From NCBI GenBank assembly GCA_003854995.1, contig RQOI01000067.1, forward strand, positions 1 through 29,877: DNA of 29,877 bases, read 5' to 3'. Positions within the stretch are counted from its first letter, which is position 1. Each line of letters opens with the position of its first letter. The stretch is from Candidatus Zhuqueibacterota bacterium. GTDB taxonomy: Bacteria; Zhuqueibacterota; Zhuqueibacteria; Residuimicrobiales; Krinioviventaceae. The position numbers and the translations under genes were made by a program. Positions 15,685 to 23,447 of this stretch are shown here, in pieces. The notes under the pieces are model-generated. The model had not been told where the DNA came from, made no database searches, and worked only from the letters and a program-made list of their open reading frames with translations.

Positions 15685-16896
15685 ATGATTAAAATTCCAC
15701 TTTCGAATCCCTATTTGAGCTCGCTGGAGAAACAGCTGGTCCTGCAGGTGCTCAACAGCTCGCAGTTGAGTCAAGGCCCACAACTCGACCGATTTGAGAA
15801 CAAAATGGCCCAGTATATCGGCAGCCGCCATGCCGTTGCCGTGAACAGCGGCACCAGCGCATTACACCTCTGCATCAAATCTCTCGGAATCGGAGAGAAC
15901 GATCAGGTCATCACGACCCCCTTCAGTTTCATCGCCTCGGCGAATTGCATGCTCTACGAGCGAGCAAAACCGGTGTTTGTTGACATCAATCCAAACACCT
16001 ATAATATCGATGCGGATCATATAAGCGAGAAAATCACTGCCAGGACCAAAGCGATCTTGCCGGTGCACGTCTTTGGCCTGCCCTGCGATATGGTCAAAAT
16101 CCGGGCGATTGCGCAAAAGCACCATCTGTACATCATCGAAGATGCCTGCGAAGCCATCGGCGCTGACTGTTTGGTCGATGCTGTGCCGCAGGGCCAAGCC
16201 ATCAAACTATCATCCCAAAAGGTCGGCTCGATTGGCGATTGCGGCGTCTTTGGTTTTTATCCCAACAAGCAGATCACCACCGGTGAAGGCGGTATGATCG
16301 TCACCAATGAGGAAAAAATTGCCATGAACTGCCGATCCTTGCGCAATCAGGGCCGCAGTGAGAATTCGATGTGGCTGGAGCACGAGCAGCTGGGGTACAA
16401 CTACCGGCTCAGTGAGGTGAACTGCGCTCTCGGCATCGCCCAACTGACGAAAATTCATCTCCTGCTGGCCGCGCGCGCGCGGGTGGCCAGGTGGTACTCT
16501 GAACGTCTATCGAATGTAGCTGACATCATTCTTCCGCCGCACGCGGTGAACTGCCGTCGCAGCTGGTTCGTCTATGTCATTCGACTGCGAGATCACTATG
16601 GCCGAAAAGATCGCAATAAGATCATGAACAGCCTGAAAAGCTATGGCATCGACTGCCGCGACTATTTCCCGCCCATTCATTTGCAGCCGTTTTATGCAGA
16701 GATGTTCAGCTATCGACGTGGTGATTTTCCCAATACAGAAAAGGTGGCGGATCGCACGATCGCGCTGCCGTTCTTTGCAACAATGACTGAAGCCCAGGTG
16801 CATCACGTGTGCAAGATTCTCTATCGGATCATGCGCAATTATAAATACATGCGACACGATTTTATGGCTGTCAATAATCAGATCATTGCCAATTGA
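15685..16896 (+). CDS. DegT/DnrJ/EryC1-family sugar aminotransferase
   Basis: A 403-residue PLP-dependent aminotransferase that aminates a keto-sugar nucleotide. It opens IPLSNPYLSSLEKQLV, then SRHAVAVNSGTSALHLCIKSL, TTPFSFIASANC and VHVFGLPCDM. The cofactor segment EDACEAIGA (Asp153) and FYPNKQITTGEGGM with the Schiff-base Lys195 follow. DYFPPIHLQPFY is at the C-terminal side. Between EAIGA and KVGSIGD about 13 extra residues (around 161-174, reading DCLVDAVPQGQAIK) lengthen a loop that is short in typical members. With the WbpM-type dehydratase two genes before, it probably makes a 4-amino-4,6-dideoxy sugar nucleotide, as PglE does. CAGGGGAAGGAAG gives a strong ribosome site. The stop lies 1 base before the next start. 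Confidence 0.92.
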   Translation: MIKIPLSNPYLSSLEKQLVLQVLNSSQLSQGPQLDRFENKMAQYIGSRHAVAVNSGTSALHLCIKSLGIGENDQVITTPFSFIASANCMLYERAKPVFVDINPNTYNIDADHISEKITARTKAILPVHVFGLPCDMVKIRAIAQKHHLYIIEDACEAIGADCLVDAVPQGQAIKLSSQKVGSIGDCGVFGFYPNKQITTGEGGMIVTNEEKIAMNCRSLRNQGRSENSMWLEHEQLGYNYRLSEVNCALGIAQLTKIHLLLAARARVARWYSERLSNVADIILPPHAVNCRRSWFVYVIRLRDHYGRKDRNKIMNSLKSYGIDCRDYFPPIHLQPFYAEMFSYRRGDFPNTEKVADRTIALPFFATMTEAQVHHVCKILYRIMRNYKYMRHDFMAVNNQIIAN

Positions 16897-16897
16897 A

Positions 16898-17842
16898 ATG
16901 GAGATGACTCTGACAAAAAAAAGACGTCCCCTGGTCAGCATCGGCATGCCGGTCTACAACGCCGAACGATATGTACGCCAATCAATCGAATCGCTGCAAA
17001 ATCAAACGTATGATCATTTTGAGCTCATCATATCGGACAACGCCTCGACCGATGCGACCATCGATATCTGTCAGGAATTGGCCAGGCACGACGAGCGAAT
17101 CGCACTTGTCCGTTGTGACAAAAATCTGGGCGCGGCGAAGAACTATAACAAGGTCTTTCATCTCGCACAGGGCGTCCACTTCAAGTGGGCGGCTTCGGAT
17201 GATCTCTGCGCAGCCGATTATCTGGCGCGCTGTGTGGCGGTGCTCGAAGATGACGCGAGCGTCATCCTGGCCTACCCGAAAACAATCCTCATCGATGAAT
17301 TCGGCAACAAATTGCGAGACTATGATGATGGTCTGCACTTGAAATCAAAATCTGCCAGCGGTAGATTTTTACAGCTCGTCTACAGCGTCGGCGAATGCAA
17401 TGCGGTATTCGGATTGATCCGCTCTGACGTGCTGAAAAAAACTCGGCTCATCGGCAATTATATAGGCTCTGATGTATGTCTGCTCGCTGAGCTGAGCCTG
17501 CTGGGACGCTTTTATGAGATCCCTGACTATCTGTTCTGTCGGCGGCACCATCCGGGCGCATCGAGCTATCATAAAGATGTCAAGAGTCAGCTGCAATTTT
17601 TTGATCCATCCTTGCATGGCCAACTCGCTCTGCAGAGCTGGCGGCATCTGTTCGAGCATTTCAAGAGTCTGCGACGCGCCGATATCAGGGCGACACAAAA
17701 ATTGTTGCCAACGGCCTACCTGCTTGGCAGCCTGGTCGTGAGCGGTGATAGATATTTCAAAGAGCTCCTGACCGCCTGCGAGTTCCATTGCGGCAGATTC
17801 AGGAGAAAAGTTCGCGCTATTCACCTGCAGCGAGGTATGTGA
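16898..17842 (+). CDS. Glycosyltransferase family 2
   Basis: A 314-residue GT-A fold inverting glycosyltransferase. It has the N-terminal strand PLVSIGMPVYNAERYVRQSI, then FELIISDNASTDATIDI and the NLGAAKNYNKVF segment. A metal-site variant AASDDLCAADY has Asp101/Asp102 in place of a classical DxD. The C-terminal part has IGSDVCLLAELSLLGRFYEIP and the late YLFCRRHHPGASSY, where GT2 members carry the base region. No membrane segment is present, so it acts in the cytoplasm on the lipid-linked intermediate. ATG 16898 is chosen, with ATG 16904 as alternative. Neither has a strong ribosome site, so coupling to the aminotransferase is likely. The stop TGA shares its A with the rfbF start. Donor sugar unknown. 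Confidence 0.88.
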   Translation: MEMTLTKKRRPLVSIGMPVYNAERYVRQSIESLQNQTYDHFELIISDNASTDATIDICQELARHDERIALVRCDKNLGAAKNYNKVFHLAQGVHFKWAASDDLCAADYLARCVAVLEDDASVILAYPKTILIDEFGNKLRDYDDGLHLKSKSASGRFLQLVYSVGECNAVFGLIRSDVLKKTRLIGNYIGSDVCLLAELSLLGRFYEIPDYLFCRRHHPGASSYHKDVKSQLQFFDPSLHGQLALQSWRHLFEHFKSLRRADIRATQKLLPTAYLLGSLVVSGDRYFKELLTACEFHCGRFRRKVRAIHLQRGM

Positions 17843-18615
17843 TGAAGGTAGCTATTCTGGCGGGTGGCTACGGAACCCGCCTGGCTGAAGAGACCGAAAT
17901 CCGGCCAAAACCAATGGTCGAAATCGGTGGTTTTCCCATTCTGTGGCACATCATGATGAGCTATTCGCACTATGGATTCAATGAATTTGTGATCGCGCTG
18001 GGCTACAAGGGCGATATTATTAAAAAGTATATGCTCGATTATTGCGCCCTCAACAGCGATCTGCGAATTGATTTTGCGAACGGCGATGTCACGTCGCACA
18101 AGTCGTTCAAGCAAAACTGGCAAGTTGATCTGGTCGACACGGGAAAGAGCACCCAGACCGGCGGCAGAATCAAACGGCTGGCGCCCTACCTTGATGACAA
18201 GGCTTTCATGCTCACGTGGGGCGATGGCGTTTCTGATGTTGACATTCATAAATTGCTGGCATTTCACCGATCTCACGGCAAGCTGGCTACTGTGACCGCT
18301 GTGCGGCCACCAGCGCGTTATGGTTATATGAAATTCAAGGGTGAACAGGTGGTGCAATTCACCGAGAAACCTCAAATAGGAGAGGGATGGATTAACGGCG
18401 CTTTTTTCGTGCTGCAGCCCGGCGTCTTTGATTATATCGATGGCGATGATACCGTTTGGGAACGCGAACCGCTGGAAAAGCTGGCCAGAGATGGCGAGCT
18501 AATGGCCTATCGACATTCGTCATTCTGGCAGTGTATGGATACATTGCGCGAAAAATATATCCTGGAATCGCTGTGGCAATCTGGCAAAGCGCCGTGGAAA
18601 ACATGGGAGAATTGA
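17842..18615 (+). CDS. rfbF: Glucose-1-phosphate cytidylyltransferase
   Basis: A 257-residue nucleotidyltransferase, the same length as enterobacterial RfbF/DdhA, making CDP-glucose from CTP and glucose-1-phosphate. The N-terminal signature is AILAGGYGTRLAEETEIRPKPMVEIGG. LTWGDGVSDVDI, ARYGYMKFKGE, FTEKPQIGEGWINGAFFV and SFWQCMDTLREK follow, all characteristic of this enzyme rather than of RmlA or GalU. The start at ATG 17842 overlaps the GT2 stop (TGATG), with GAGG at 17832-17835. The frame is open further upstream but the conserved N-terminus begins at this Met. CDP-glucose normally goes to CDP-glucose 4,6-dehydratase (RfbG) to enter the 3,6-dideoxyhexose or branched-sugar pathways. The next gene is an SDR enzyme but does not look like classical RfbG. 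Confidence 0.95.
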   Translation: MKVAILAGGYGTRLAEETEIRPKPMVEIGGFPILWHIMMSYSHYGFNEFVIALGYKGDIIKKYMLDYCALNSDLRIDFANGDVTSHKSFKQNWQVDLVDTGKSTQTGGRIKRLAPYLDDKAFMLTWGDGVSDVDIHKLLAFHRSHGKLATVTAVRPPARYGYMKFKGEQVVQFTEKPQIGEGWINGAFFVLQPGVFDYIDGDDTVWEREPLEKLARDGELMAYRHSSFWQCMDTLREKYILESLWQSGKAPWKTWEN

Positions 18616-18616
18616 G

Positions 18617-19666
18617 ATGCGCGTGCTTGTGACTGGACATAAGGGCTATATCGGCACTGTCATGGTGCCGATGCTGCTGGCGCAGGGCTATGACGTCGTC
18701 GGCCTGGATAGTGATCTCTATCGACAGTGCACCTTTGGCGATGACGGCATAGCCCGGGTGCCGGAGTTGCTCATGGACATTCGGGATGTGGGATTGGCGG
18801 ATCTCTTTGGCTATGATGCCATCATTCATCTGGCGGCGCTCTCCAACGATCCGCTGGGTGATTTGAATCCGCAGTTAACCTGTGACATCAACTATCGAGC
18901 AAGCGCTCGATTGGCGAGGCTGGCCAAAAAAGCGGGCGTGCGACGGTTTCTGTTTTCATCCTCCTGCAGCACCTATGGGGCAGCCGGCGATGACTTGTTG
19001 ACAGAATGCGCCGCTTTCAATCCCGTCACTCCCTATGGCCGCTCCAAGGTCTTGGCCGAACAGGCCATTGCCAAGCTGGCGGATGCGAACTTTAGTCCCA
19101 CCTTTTTGCGCAATGCAACCGCATATGGCGTTTCGCCGCGATTGAGGTTCGATCTGGTTCTGAACAATCTGGTCTCCTGGGCTTACACGACCAGCCATGT
19201 GCATTTGAAGAGCGATGGATCGCCGTGGCGTCCGATTGTGCATATTGAGGATATCTCACGAGCCTTCATCGCTGTGCTGCGCGCACCGGTCGAGCTCGTC
19301 TACAAGCAGGCGTTCAATGTTGGCATCAATTCGGAGAATTATCAAATTCGTGATCTGGCGAGAATTGTGCAAGAGACAATGCCGGACTGCGACGTAGAGT
19401 TCGCCGACAATGCCTGCCCCGATAAGCGCAATTATCGCGTCGATTGCAGCAAACTGACAAGGATCTTGGCCGACTTGGCGCTGCAGTGGACTGCCGCCAA
19501 AGGTGCACGGCAAATTTACGCGGCGATTGACAAAAATGGCCTCCGGCTGGATGAGTTTGAGGGACCGCGATATAAACGCGTCGATCACATAAAATATTTG
19601 TTAAAGACCGGACGTCTGGATGAAACGCTGCGCTGGAAAAATCAGGTCAAGCATGCCGTGGCATGA
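18617..19666 (+). CDS. NAD(P)-dependent SDR sugar epimerase/dehydratase
   Basis: A 349-residue extended short-chain dehydrogenase. It shows the nucleotide motif TGHKGYIG (residues 6-13), an HLAALSNDPLG stretch, the active site SSSCSTYG and Tyr140-x3-Lys144 (PYGRSK), then RNATAYGVSPRLRFDLVLN and HIEDISRAF. The C-terminal tail is longer than the core fold needs. The LSNDPLG stretch suggests a subgroup often found beside rfbF and C-methyltransferases. Being one base after rfbF and before a TylCIII/NovU-type methyltransferase, it should process the CDP-sugar, as 4,6-dehydratase, epimerase or ketoreductase. Sequence alone does not say which. Classical RfbG features (a longer protein opening with a VFVTGHTGFKGSWL-type motif) are absent. 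The ribosome site is GGGAGAATTGAG. Confidence 0.85.
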   Translation: MRVLVTGHKGYIGTVMVPMLLAQGYDVVGLDSDLYRQCTFGDDGIARVPELLMDIRDVGLADLFGYDAIIHLAALSNDPLGDLNPQLTCDINYRASARLARLAKKAGVRRFLFSSSCSTYGAAGDDLLTECAAFNPVTPYGRSKVLAEQAIAKLADANFSPTFLRNATAYGVSPRLRFDLVLNNLVSWAYTTSHVHLKSDGSPWRPIVHIEDISRAFIAVLRAPVELVYKQAFNVGINSENYQIRDLARIVQETMPDCDVEFADNACPDKRNYRVDCSKLTRILADLALQWTAAKGARQIYAAIDKNGLRLDEFEGPRYKRVDHIKYLLKTGRLDETLRWKNQVKHAVA

Positions 19667-19705
19667 CCATGAATCGGATGTCATAATTTATCTTCGGAGA
19701 GTGAG

Positions 19706-20932
19706 ATGACAGATGCGACAACCAGGTGTCGATCCTGCGGGCACGAGGAGCTGGAGGAGATATTGTCCTTTGGCCGTACGGCGCTGGCGGATCGATTGCT
19801 GACAAAAGATCAGCTGGACAAGCCCGAGCCCAGCGCCCAACTGGAATTGGTGTTCTGCCCGGCCTGCTCCCTGGTGCAGATTACCGAGACAGTGCCGCCC
19901 GAGATGCTGTTTGATGAACACTATCCCTATTTTTCCTCGGTTTCAAAAACGCTGCTATCGCACTCGCGCGACAACGCCCTGGATTTGATTGAACGGCAAA
20001 AGCTCGATTCGAACAGTCTGGTCGTTGAGCTCGCCAGCAACGACGGTTATATGCTGCGCAATTTTGTCGAAAAAGACATCCCGGTCCTGGGAATTGATCC
20101 GTCCCGGGCGCCGGCCAAAGCAGCGCAGGACGCGGGTATTCCGACGCTGTGCACCTTTTTCACCAGAGAATTCGCCCACATCCTGCAACAGGACCGAAAG
20201 GCCGACCTGATCATTGCGAATAACGTCCTGGCACATGTGGCTGACCTGAATGGCTTTGTCGACGGCATGGCGATCCTGTTGAAACCGGATGGTCTGGTCG
20301 TCATTGAAGTGCCATATGTCGTGGACCTGGTGCAGCAATGCGAATTTGACACCATTTATCATCAGCATCTCTGCTATTTTTCTGTCACCAGCCTCGATCG
20401 GTTGTTCCGACGCCATGGTCTGTTTTTAAATGATGTCAAACACCTCGACATTCATGGCGGCTCTTTGCGACTGTACGTGTCGCATGCAGAGGATGTCCGG
20501 CAAAACGTCAAGCGCTATCTGCGCATTGAGCAGGAGCAGCGCGTCGATCGATTGTGTTACTATGAGAATTTTGGCAACCGCGTTCGCTCCCTACGAGCCG
20601 CTTTGATGGAAAGGCTTGAGCTGCTCAAAAAGAGAGGCAATCGAATTGCCGCTTATGGCGCAGCCGCCAAGGCGACCACCCTGCTCAACTATTGCGGCAT
20701 CGATAAACGGCATCTTGATTATGTCGTCGATCTCAATTCGTTCAAACATGGGCACTATATGGGCGGCAACCATTTGCCGATCTATCCGACCGCCAAGCTC
20801 TTGCAGGACAAGCCCGATTATGTTCTGCTGCTCGTGTGGAATTTTGCCCGGGAGATCCTGCAGCAACAGCAGGAGTATCGACGGGGAGGTGGTCAGTTCA
20901 TCATTCCTATACCTGAATTACAGATCGTTTAA
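19706..20932 (+). CDS. Sugar C-methyltransferase (TylCIII/NovU type)
   Basis: A 408-residue SAM-dependent methyltransferase of the three-domain sugar C-methyltransferase family. The N-terminal zinc domain has Cys8/Cys11 and Cys51/Cys54 (CRSCG and FCPACSL). The central SAM-binding domain has VVELASNDGYML (residues 106-117). The C-terminal Methyltransf_14-like domain has IAAYGAAAKATTLLNYCGI and VVDLNSFKHGHYMGG. The family methylates C3 of 4-keto-6-deoxy NDP-sugars. The catalytic motif, Y-H-E-H in characterised members, reads Tyr218-His-Gln220-His221 here, an E-to-Q change that also occurs in homologues I recall. GGAGAGTGAG precedes the start. With rfbF and the SDR gene it implies a branched CDP-deoxy sugar such as a yersiniose-like residue. 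That is inference. Confidence 0.9.
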   Translation: MTDATTRCRSCGHEELEEILSFGRTALADRLLTKDQLDKPEPSAQLELVFCPACSLVQITETVPPEMLFDEHYPYFSSVSKTLLSHSRDNALDLIERQKLDSNSLVVELASNDGYMLRNFVEKDIPVLGIDPSRAPAKAAQDAGIPTLCTFFTREFAHILQQDRKADLIIANNVLAHVADLNGFVDGMAILLKPDGLVVIEVPYVVDLVQQCEFDTIYHQHLCYFSVTSLDRLFRRHGLFLNDVKHLDIHGGSLRLYVSHAEDVRQNVKRYLRIEQEQRVDRLCYYENFGNRVRSLRAALMERLELLKKRGNRIAAYGAAAKATTLLNYCGIDKRHLDYVVDLNSFKHGHYMGGNHLPIYPTAKLLQDKPDYVLLLVWNFAREILQQQQEYRRGGGQFIIPIPELQIV

Positions 20933-20945
20933 TCCGGAGTCCCAC

Positions 20946-22163
20946 ATGCATGCATGTCTCACAGATGTCGCCGCTCAAGTTGAATCGTCCGGTCCTGCAG
21001 GTCAGCGCTGTCCGAGCTGTGGTGGCGGCAAGATGTCCCTTTTTTATACGGTTCAAAAGGTCCCGGTGCACAGCAACTTGATGCAACGCGACGCGCAGGC
21101 GGCACGCGATTTCCCAATCGGCGACCTTCATCTCAGCCTGTGCGAAGACTGTGGCTTTATCAGCAATACCGCCTATGATGCCGCCTTTAAAAGGTATTCC
21201 CCCATTTATGAAGACCAGCAGAGCTTTTCGCAGACCTTTCATTCGTTCAGCGATGAGCTGGTCGATCTGCTGATAAAAAAGCATGCTCTTCATAACAGGG
21301 ATATCATCGAGATCGGCTGCGGCAAAGGCGATTTTCTCGTGCAGCTCTGCGAACGCGGCGATAATCGCGGCATTGGCATTGATCCGGCCGTCATTGATGA
21401 TCGCGTGCAGCACAACAGGCGAGTGCACTTTGTCAGGGATTATTACTCGGAAAAATATGGCCATCTCAAGGGCGATGTCTATATCTGCCGGCACACTCTT
21501 GAACACATCGATGCGACCGGTGCTTTTTTGCGCATCCTGCGACGTTCCATCGGCGATCGCCGGGCGCTGGTCTTTTTCGAAGTGCCGGATGTGCTGCGCG
21601 TGCTGCAAGAGAGAGCCTTTTGGGATGTCTATTACGAGCATTGCAGCTATTTCAGCGCCGGTTCCCTGGCGCGATCTTTCCGGCGCAGCGGCTTTCAAGT
21701 GACTGACCTCTGGCTGGGGTACGATGATCAATATCTACTGATAGAAGCTCAGCCCGCCCACGGTGCAGCGAATGGCCACTGTCGGCAGGAAGAGTCCCTG
21801 ACGCAGTTGAAACAGGAGGTTGCAGATTTTACCGCTCATATCAAAACGAAACTGAAGGATTGGCGGGATACGCTCGAGCGTTTCCGTCGCGACAATAAAA
21901 AAATCGCGATCTGGGGCTCTGGTTCAAAATGCGTTGCATTTTTGACCACATTGAAAAGTGACGTCGAGATCGACTGCATCGTTGATATCAATCCGCATCG
22001 TCATTTTAAATTCATTCCCGGCCTCGGCTTGCCGGTCTCTCCACCGGCGACGCTCAGGGACGTTCGCCCCGATGTCCTTCTCATCATGAATCCGATCTAT
22101 GAGCGTGAGATTGCAGCGGAACTCTATGAAATGGATTTGCAGCCGCTGTTGCTCTGCCTCTGA
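20946..22163 (+). CDS. SAM-dependent methyltransferase, C-methyltransferase-like (first of a tandem pair)
   Basis: A 405-residue protein with the same three-part plan as its upstream neighbour but a different subfamily. A Cys-rich N-terminus (CPSCGGG, then LCEDCGFISN) carries a VPVHSN motif. A class I SAM fold has IIEIGCGKGDFL (residues 120-131) and IGIDPA. The catalytic-type motif Tyr229-Tyr-Glu231-His232 sits in YYEHCSYFS. A C-terminal Methyltransf_14-like nucleotide-binding domain has IAIWGSGSKCVAFL and IVDINPHRHFKFIPG. The start at ATG 20946 is set by GGAG at 20936-20939. The frame is open far upstream (to 20616) but only as overlap with the previous gene. It is clearly a paralogue of the following gene. 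Methylation of a sugar nucleotide carbon or nitrogen is likely, exact position unknown. Confidence 0.85.
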   Translation: MHACLTDVAAQVESSGPAGQRCPSCGGGKMSLFYTVQKVPVHSNLMQRDAQAARDFPIGDLHLSLCEDCGFISNTAYDAAFKRYSPIYEDQQSFSQTFHSFSDELVDLLIKKHALHNRDIIEIGCGKGDFLVQLCERGDNRGIGIDPAVIDDRVQHNRRVHFVRDYYSEKYGHLKGDVYICRHTLEHIDATGAFLRILRRSIGDRRALVFFEVPDVLRVLQERAFWDVYYEHCSYFSAGSLARSFRRSGFQVTDLWLGYDDQYLLIEAQPAHGAANGHCRQEESLTQLKQEVADFTAHIKTKLKDWRDTLERFRRDNKKIAIWGSGSKCVAFLTTLKSDVEIDCIVDINPHRHFKFIPGLGLPVSPPATLRDVRPDVLLIMNPIYEREIAAELYEMDLQPLLLCL

Positions 22164-22274
22164 GTCGCCGATCAGTACAATAAATTAGCCAATTTGCATG
22201 ATGTTAACGAGCACAGCCGATCTGCTTTTTAACATGAACAAGGCCGCGCAACACAATAGCCCGCGGAAAACGAC

Positions 22275-23447
22275 ATGAACATGATGACCAGGTGTCCGAT
22301 CTGCTCTTCATCCGAGCTGCACGCTTTTTTTAAAGTGCGGAATGTGCCGGTGCATTGCAATTCATTGTGGCATGATCGCACGGCCGCTCAGGCCTGCGCG
22401 CGCGGCGATATTCAGTTGGCCATCTGCGCGAGCTGCGGTTTTATGACCAATGTCTGCTTTGATGAAGAGCTGACCAGCTATTCTCAACACTATGACAACT
22501 CGCTCTTTTTTTCTTCCTTTTACCGGGACTATGCTGAGCAATCAGCCGCTGAACTGATCAGCAGATACGGTCTCTATCAAAAGACGATCATCGACATTGG
22601 CGCCGGGCAGGGTGACTTTATCCTTTTGCTCTGCCGGACGGGGCAGAATTGGGGCATCGGCTTTGATCCTGCCCTTGATCCAGCGCGTTTAGCGGACGGT
22701 CTGAATGAGCACGTGTTATTCATTCGTGATAATTACTCGGAACGCTATTCCCACTGCAAGGCCGATTTGTTCTGCTGCCGACACGTCCTCGAACACATTC
22801 AGTATCCTCGACAACTCTTGTCAGCTATTCGTCATTCCGCTGATGGCAATGAGGAGGCGGCCCTGTTCTTCCAGGTCCCCAACAGCCACTATACCCTGTC
22901 GAGATGTGCCATCTGGGATATCATCTATGAACATTGTTCCTATTATACTCCTTCCTCCATGTTTTACACTTTTACGGCTGGCGGATTTCTCGTTCAGGAG
23001 ATCGTTGAAGAGTTCGGCGGCCAGTATTTGTCTCTCTATGGACTGTCAGCGGACGATCCGTCGACAAATGAACCGTCGAGTTCGCAGGCGTGGCCGGATC
23101 TGCTCTCGGATTTTCAAAACAAGGCTGATGCGCTCATCGACCAGTGGAATGCGCGGCTGCAAGAGATGAAAAAAGAGTCCTCGACGGTTGTCCTATGGGG
23201 GGCGGGATCAAAAGGAGTGTCGTTTCTCAATATGGTGGAGATGGCAAACTCGATCTCGGCCATCGTTGATCTGAATCCCAGAAAACAGGGCCATTTCATC
23301 CCCGGCGCTGGACATGCGATCATCTCGCTGAACGAACTCGCCCGGATTGATCCGGATGTTGTGATCGTCGCAAATCCTGTTTACCTGAATGAGGTGCGAC
23401 AGCTATTGCGACAGCTCCATCTCGATGCGGAGGTGATGTCGCTTTGA
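22275..23447 (+). CDS. SAM-dependent methyltransferase, C-methyltransferase-like (second of a tandem pair)
   Basis: A 390-residue paralogue of the preceding protein with the same order of parts. The N-terminal zinc-type domain has CPICSSS, VPVHCNS and CASCGFMTN. A SAM-binding motif IIDIGAGQGDF lies at about residues 105-115 and GIGFDPA after it. CRHVLEHI aligns with CRHTLEHI of the paralogue. The motif Tyr218-Glu219-His220 is in IYEHCSYY. The C-terminal domain has VVLWGAGSKGVSFLN and IVDLNPRKQGHFIPG. The two copies are well diverged, so the duplication is not recent and may reflect different target positions or partners. A 111-base gap without an obvious hairpin precedes it. The ribosome site is weak, and ATG 22281 and 22284 are alternative starts. 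Its stop overlaps the next start (TGATG). Confidence 0.83.
   Translation: MNMMTRCPICSSSELHAFFKVRNVPVHCNSLWHDRTAAQACARGDIQLAICASCGFMTNVCFDEELTSYSQHYDNSLFFSSFYRDYAEQSAAELISRYGLYQKTIIDIGAGQGDFILLLCRTGQNWGIGFDPALDPARLADGLNEHVLFIRDNYSERYSHCKADLFCCRHVLEHIQYPRQLLSAIRHSADGNEEAALFFQVPNSHYTLSRCAIWDIIYEHCSYYTPSSMFYTFTAGGFLVQEIVEEFGGQYLSLYGLSADDPSTNEPSSSQAWPDLLSDFQNKADALIDQWNARLQEMKKESSTVVLWGAGSKGVSFLNMVEMANSISAIVDLNPRKQGHFIPGAGHAIISLNELARIDPDVVIVANPVYLNEVRQLLRQLHLDAEVMSL

Noticed and set aside
20907..21731. Minus-strand open frame of 274 codons opposite the first tandem methyltransferase
   Set aside because: It is antisense to a gene with clear motifs and has no family signature or ribosome site.
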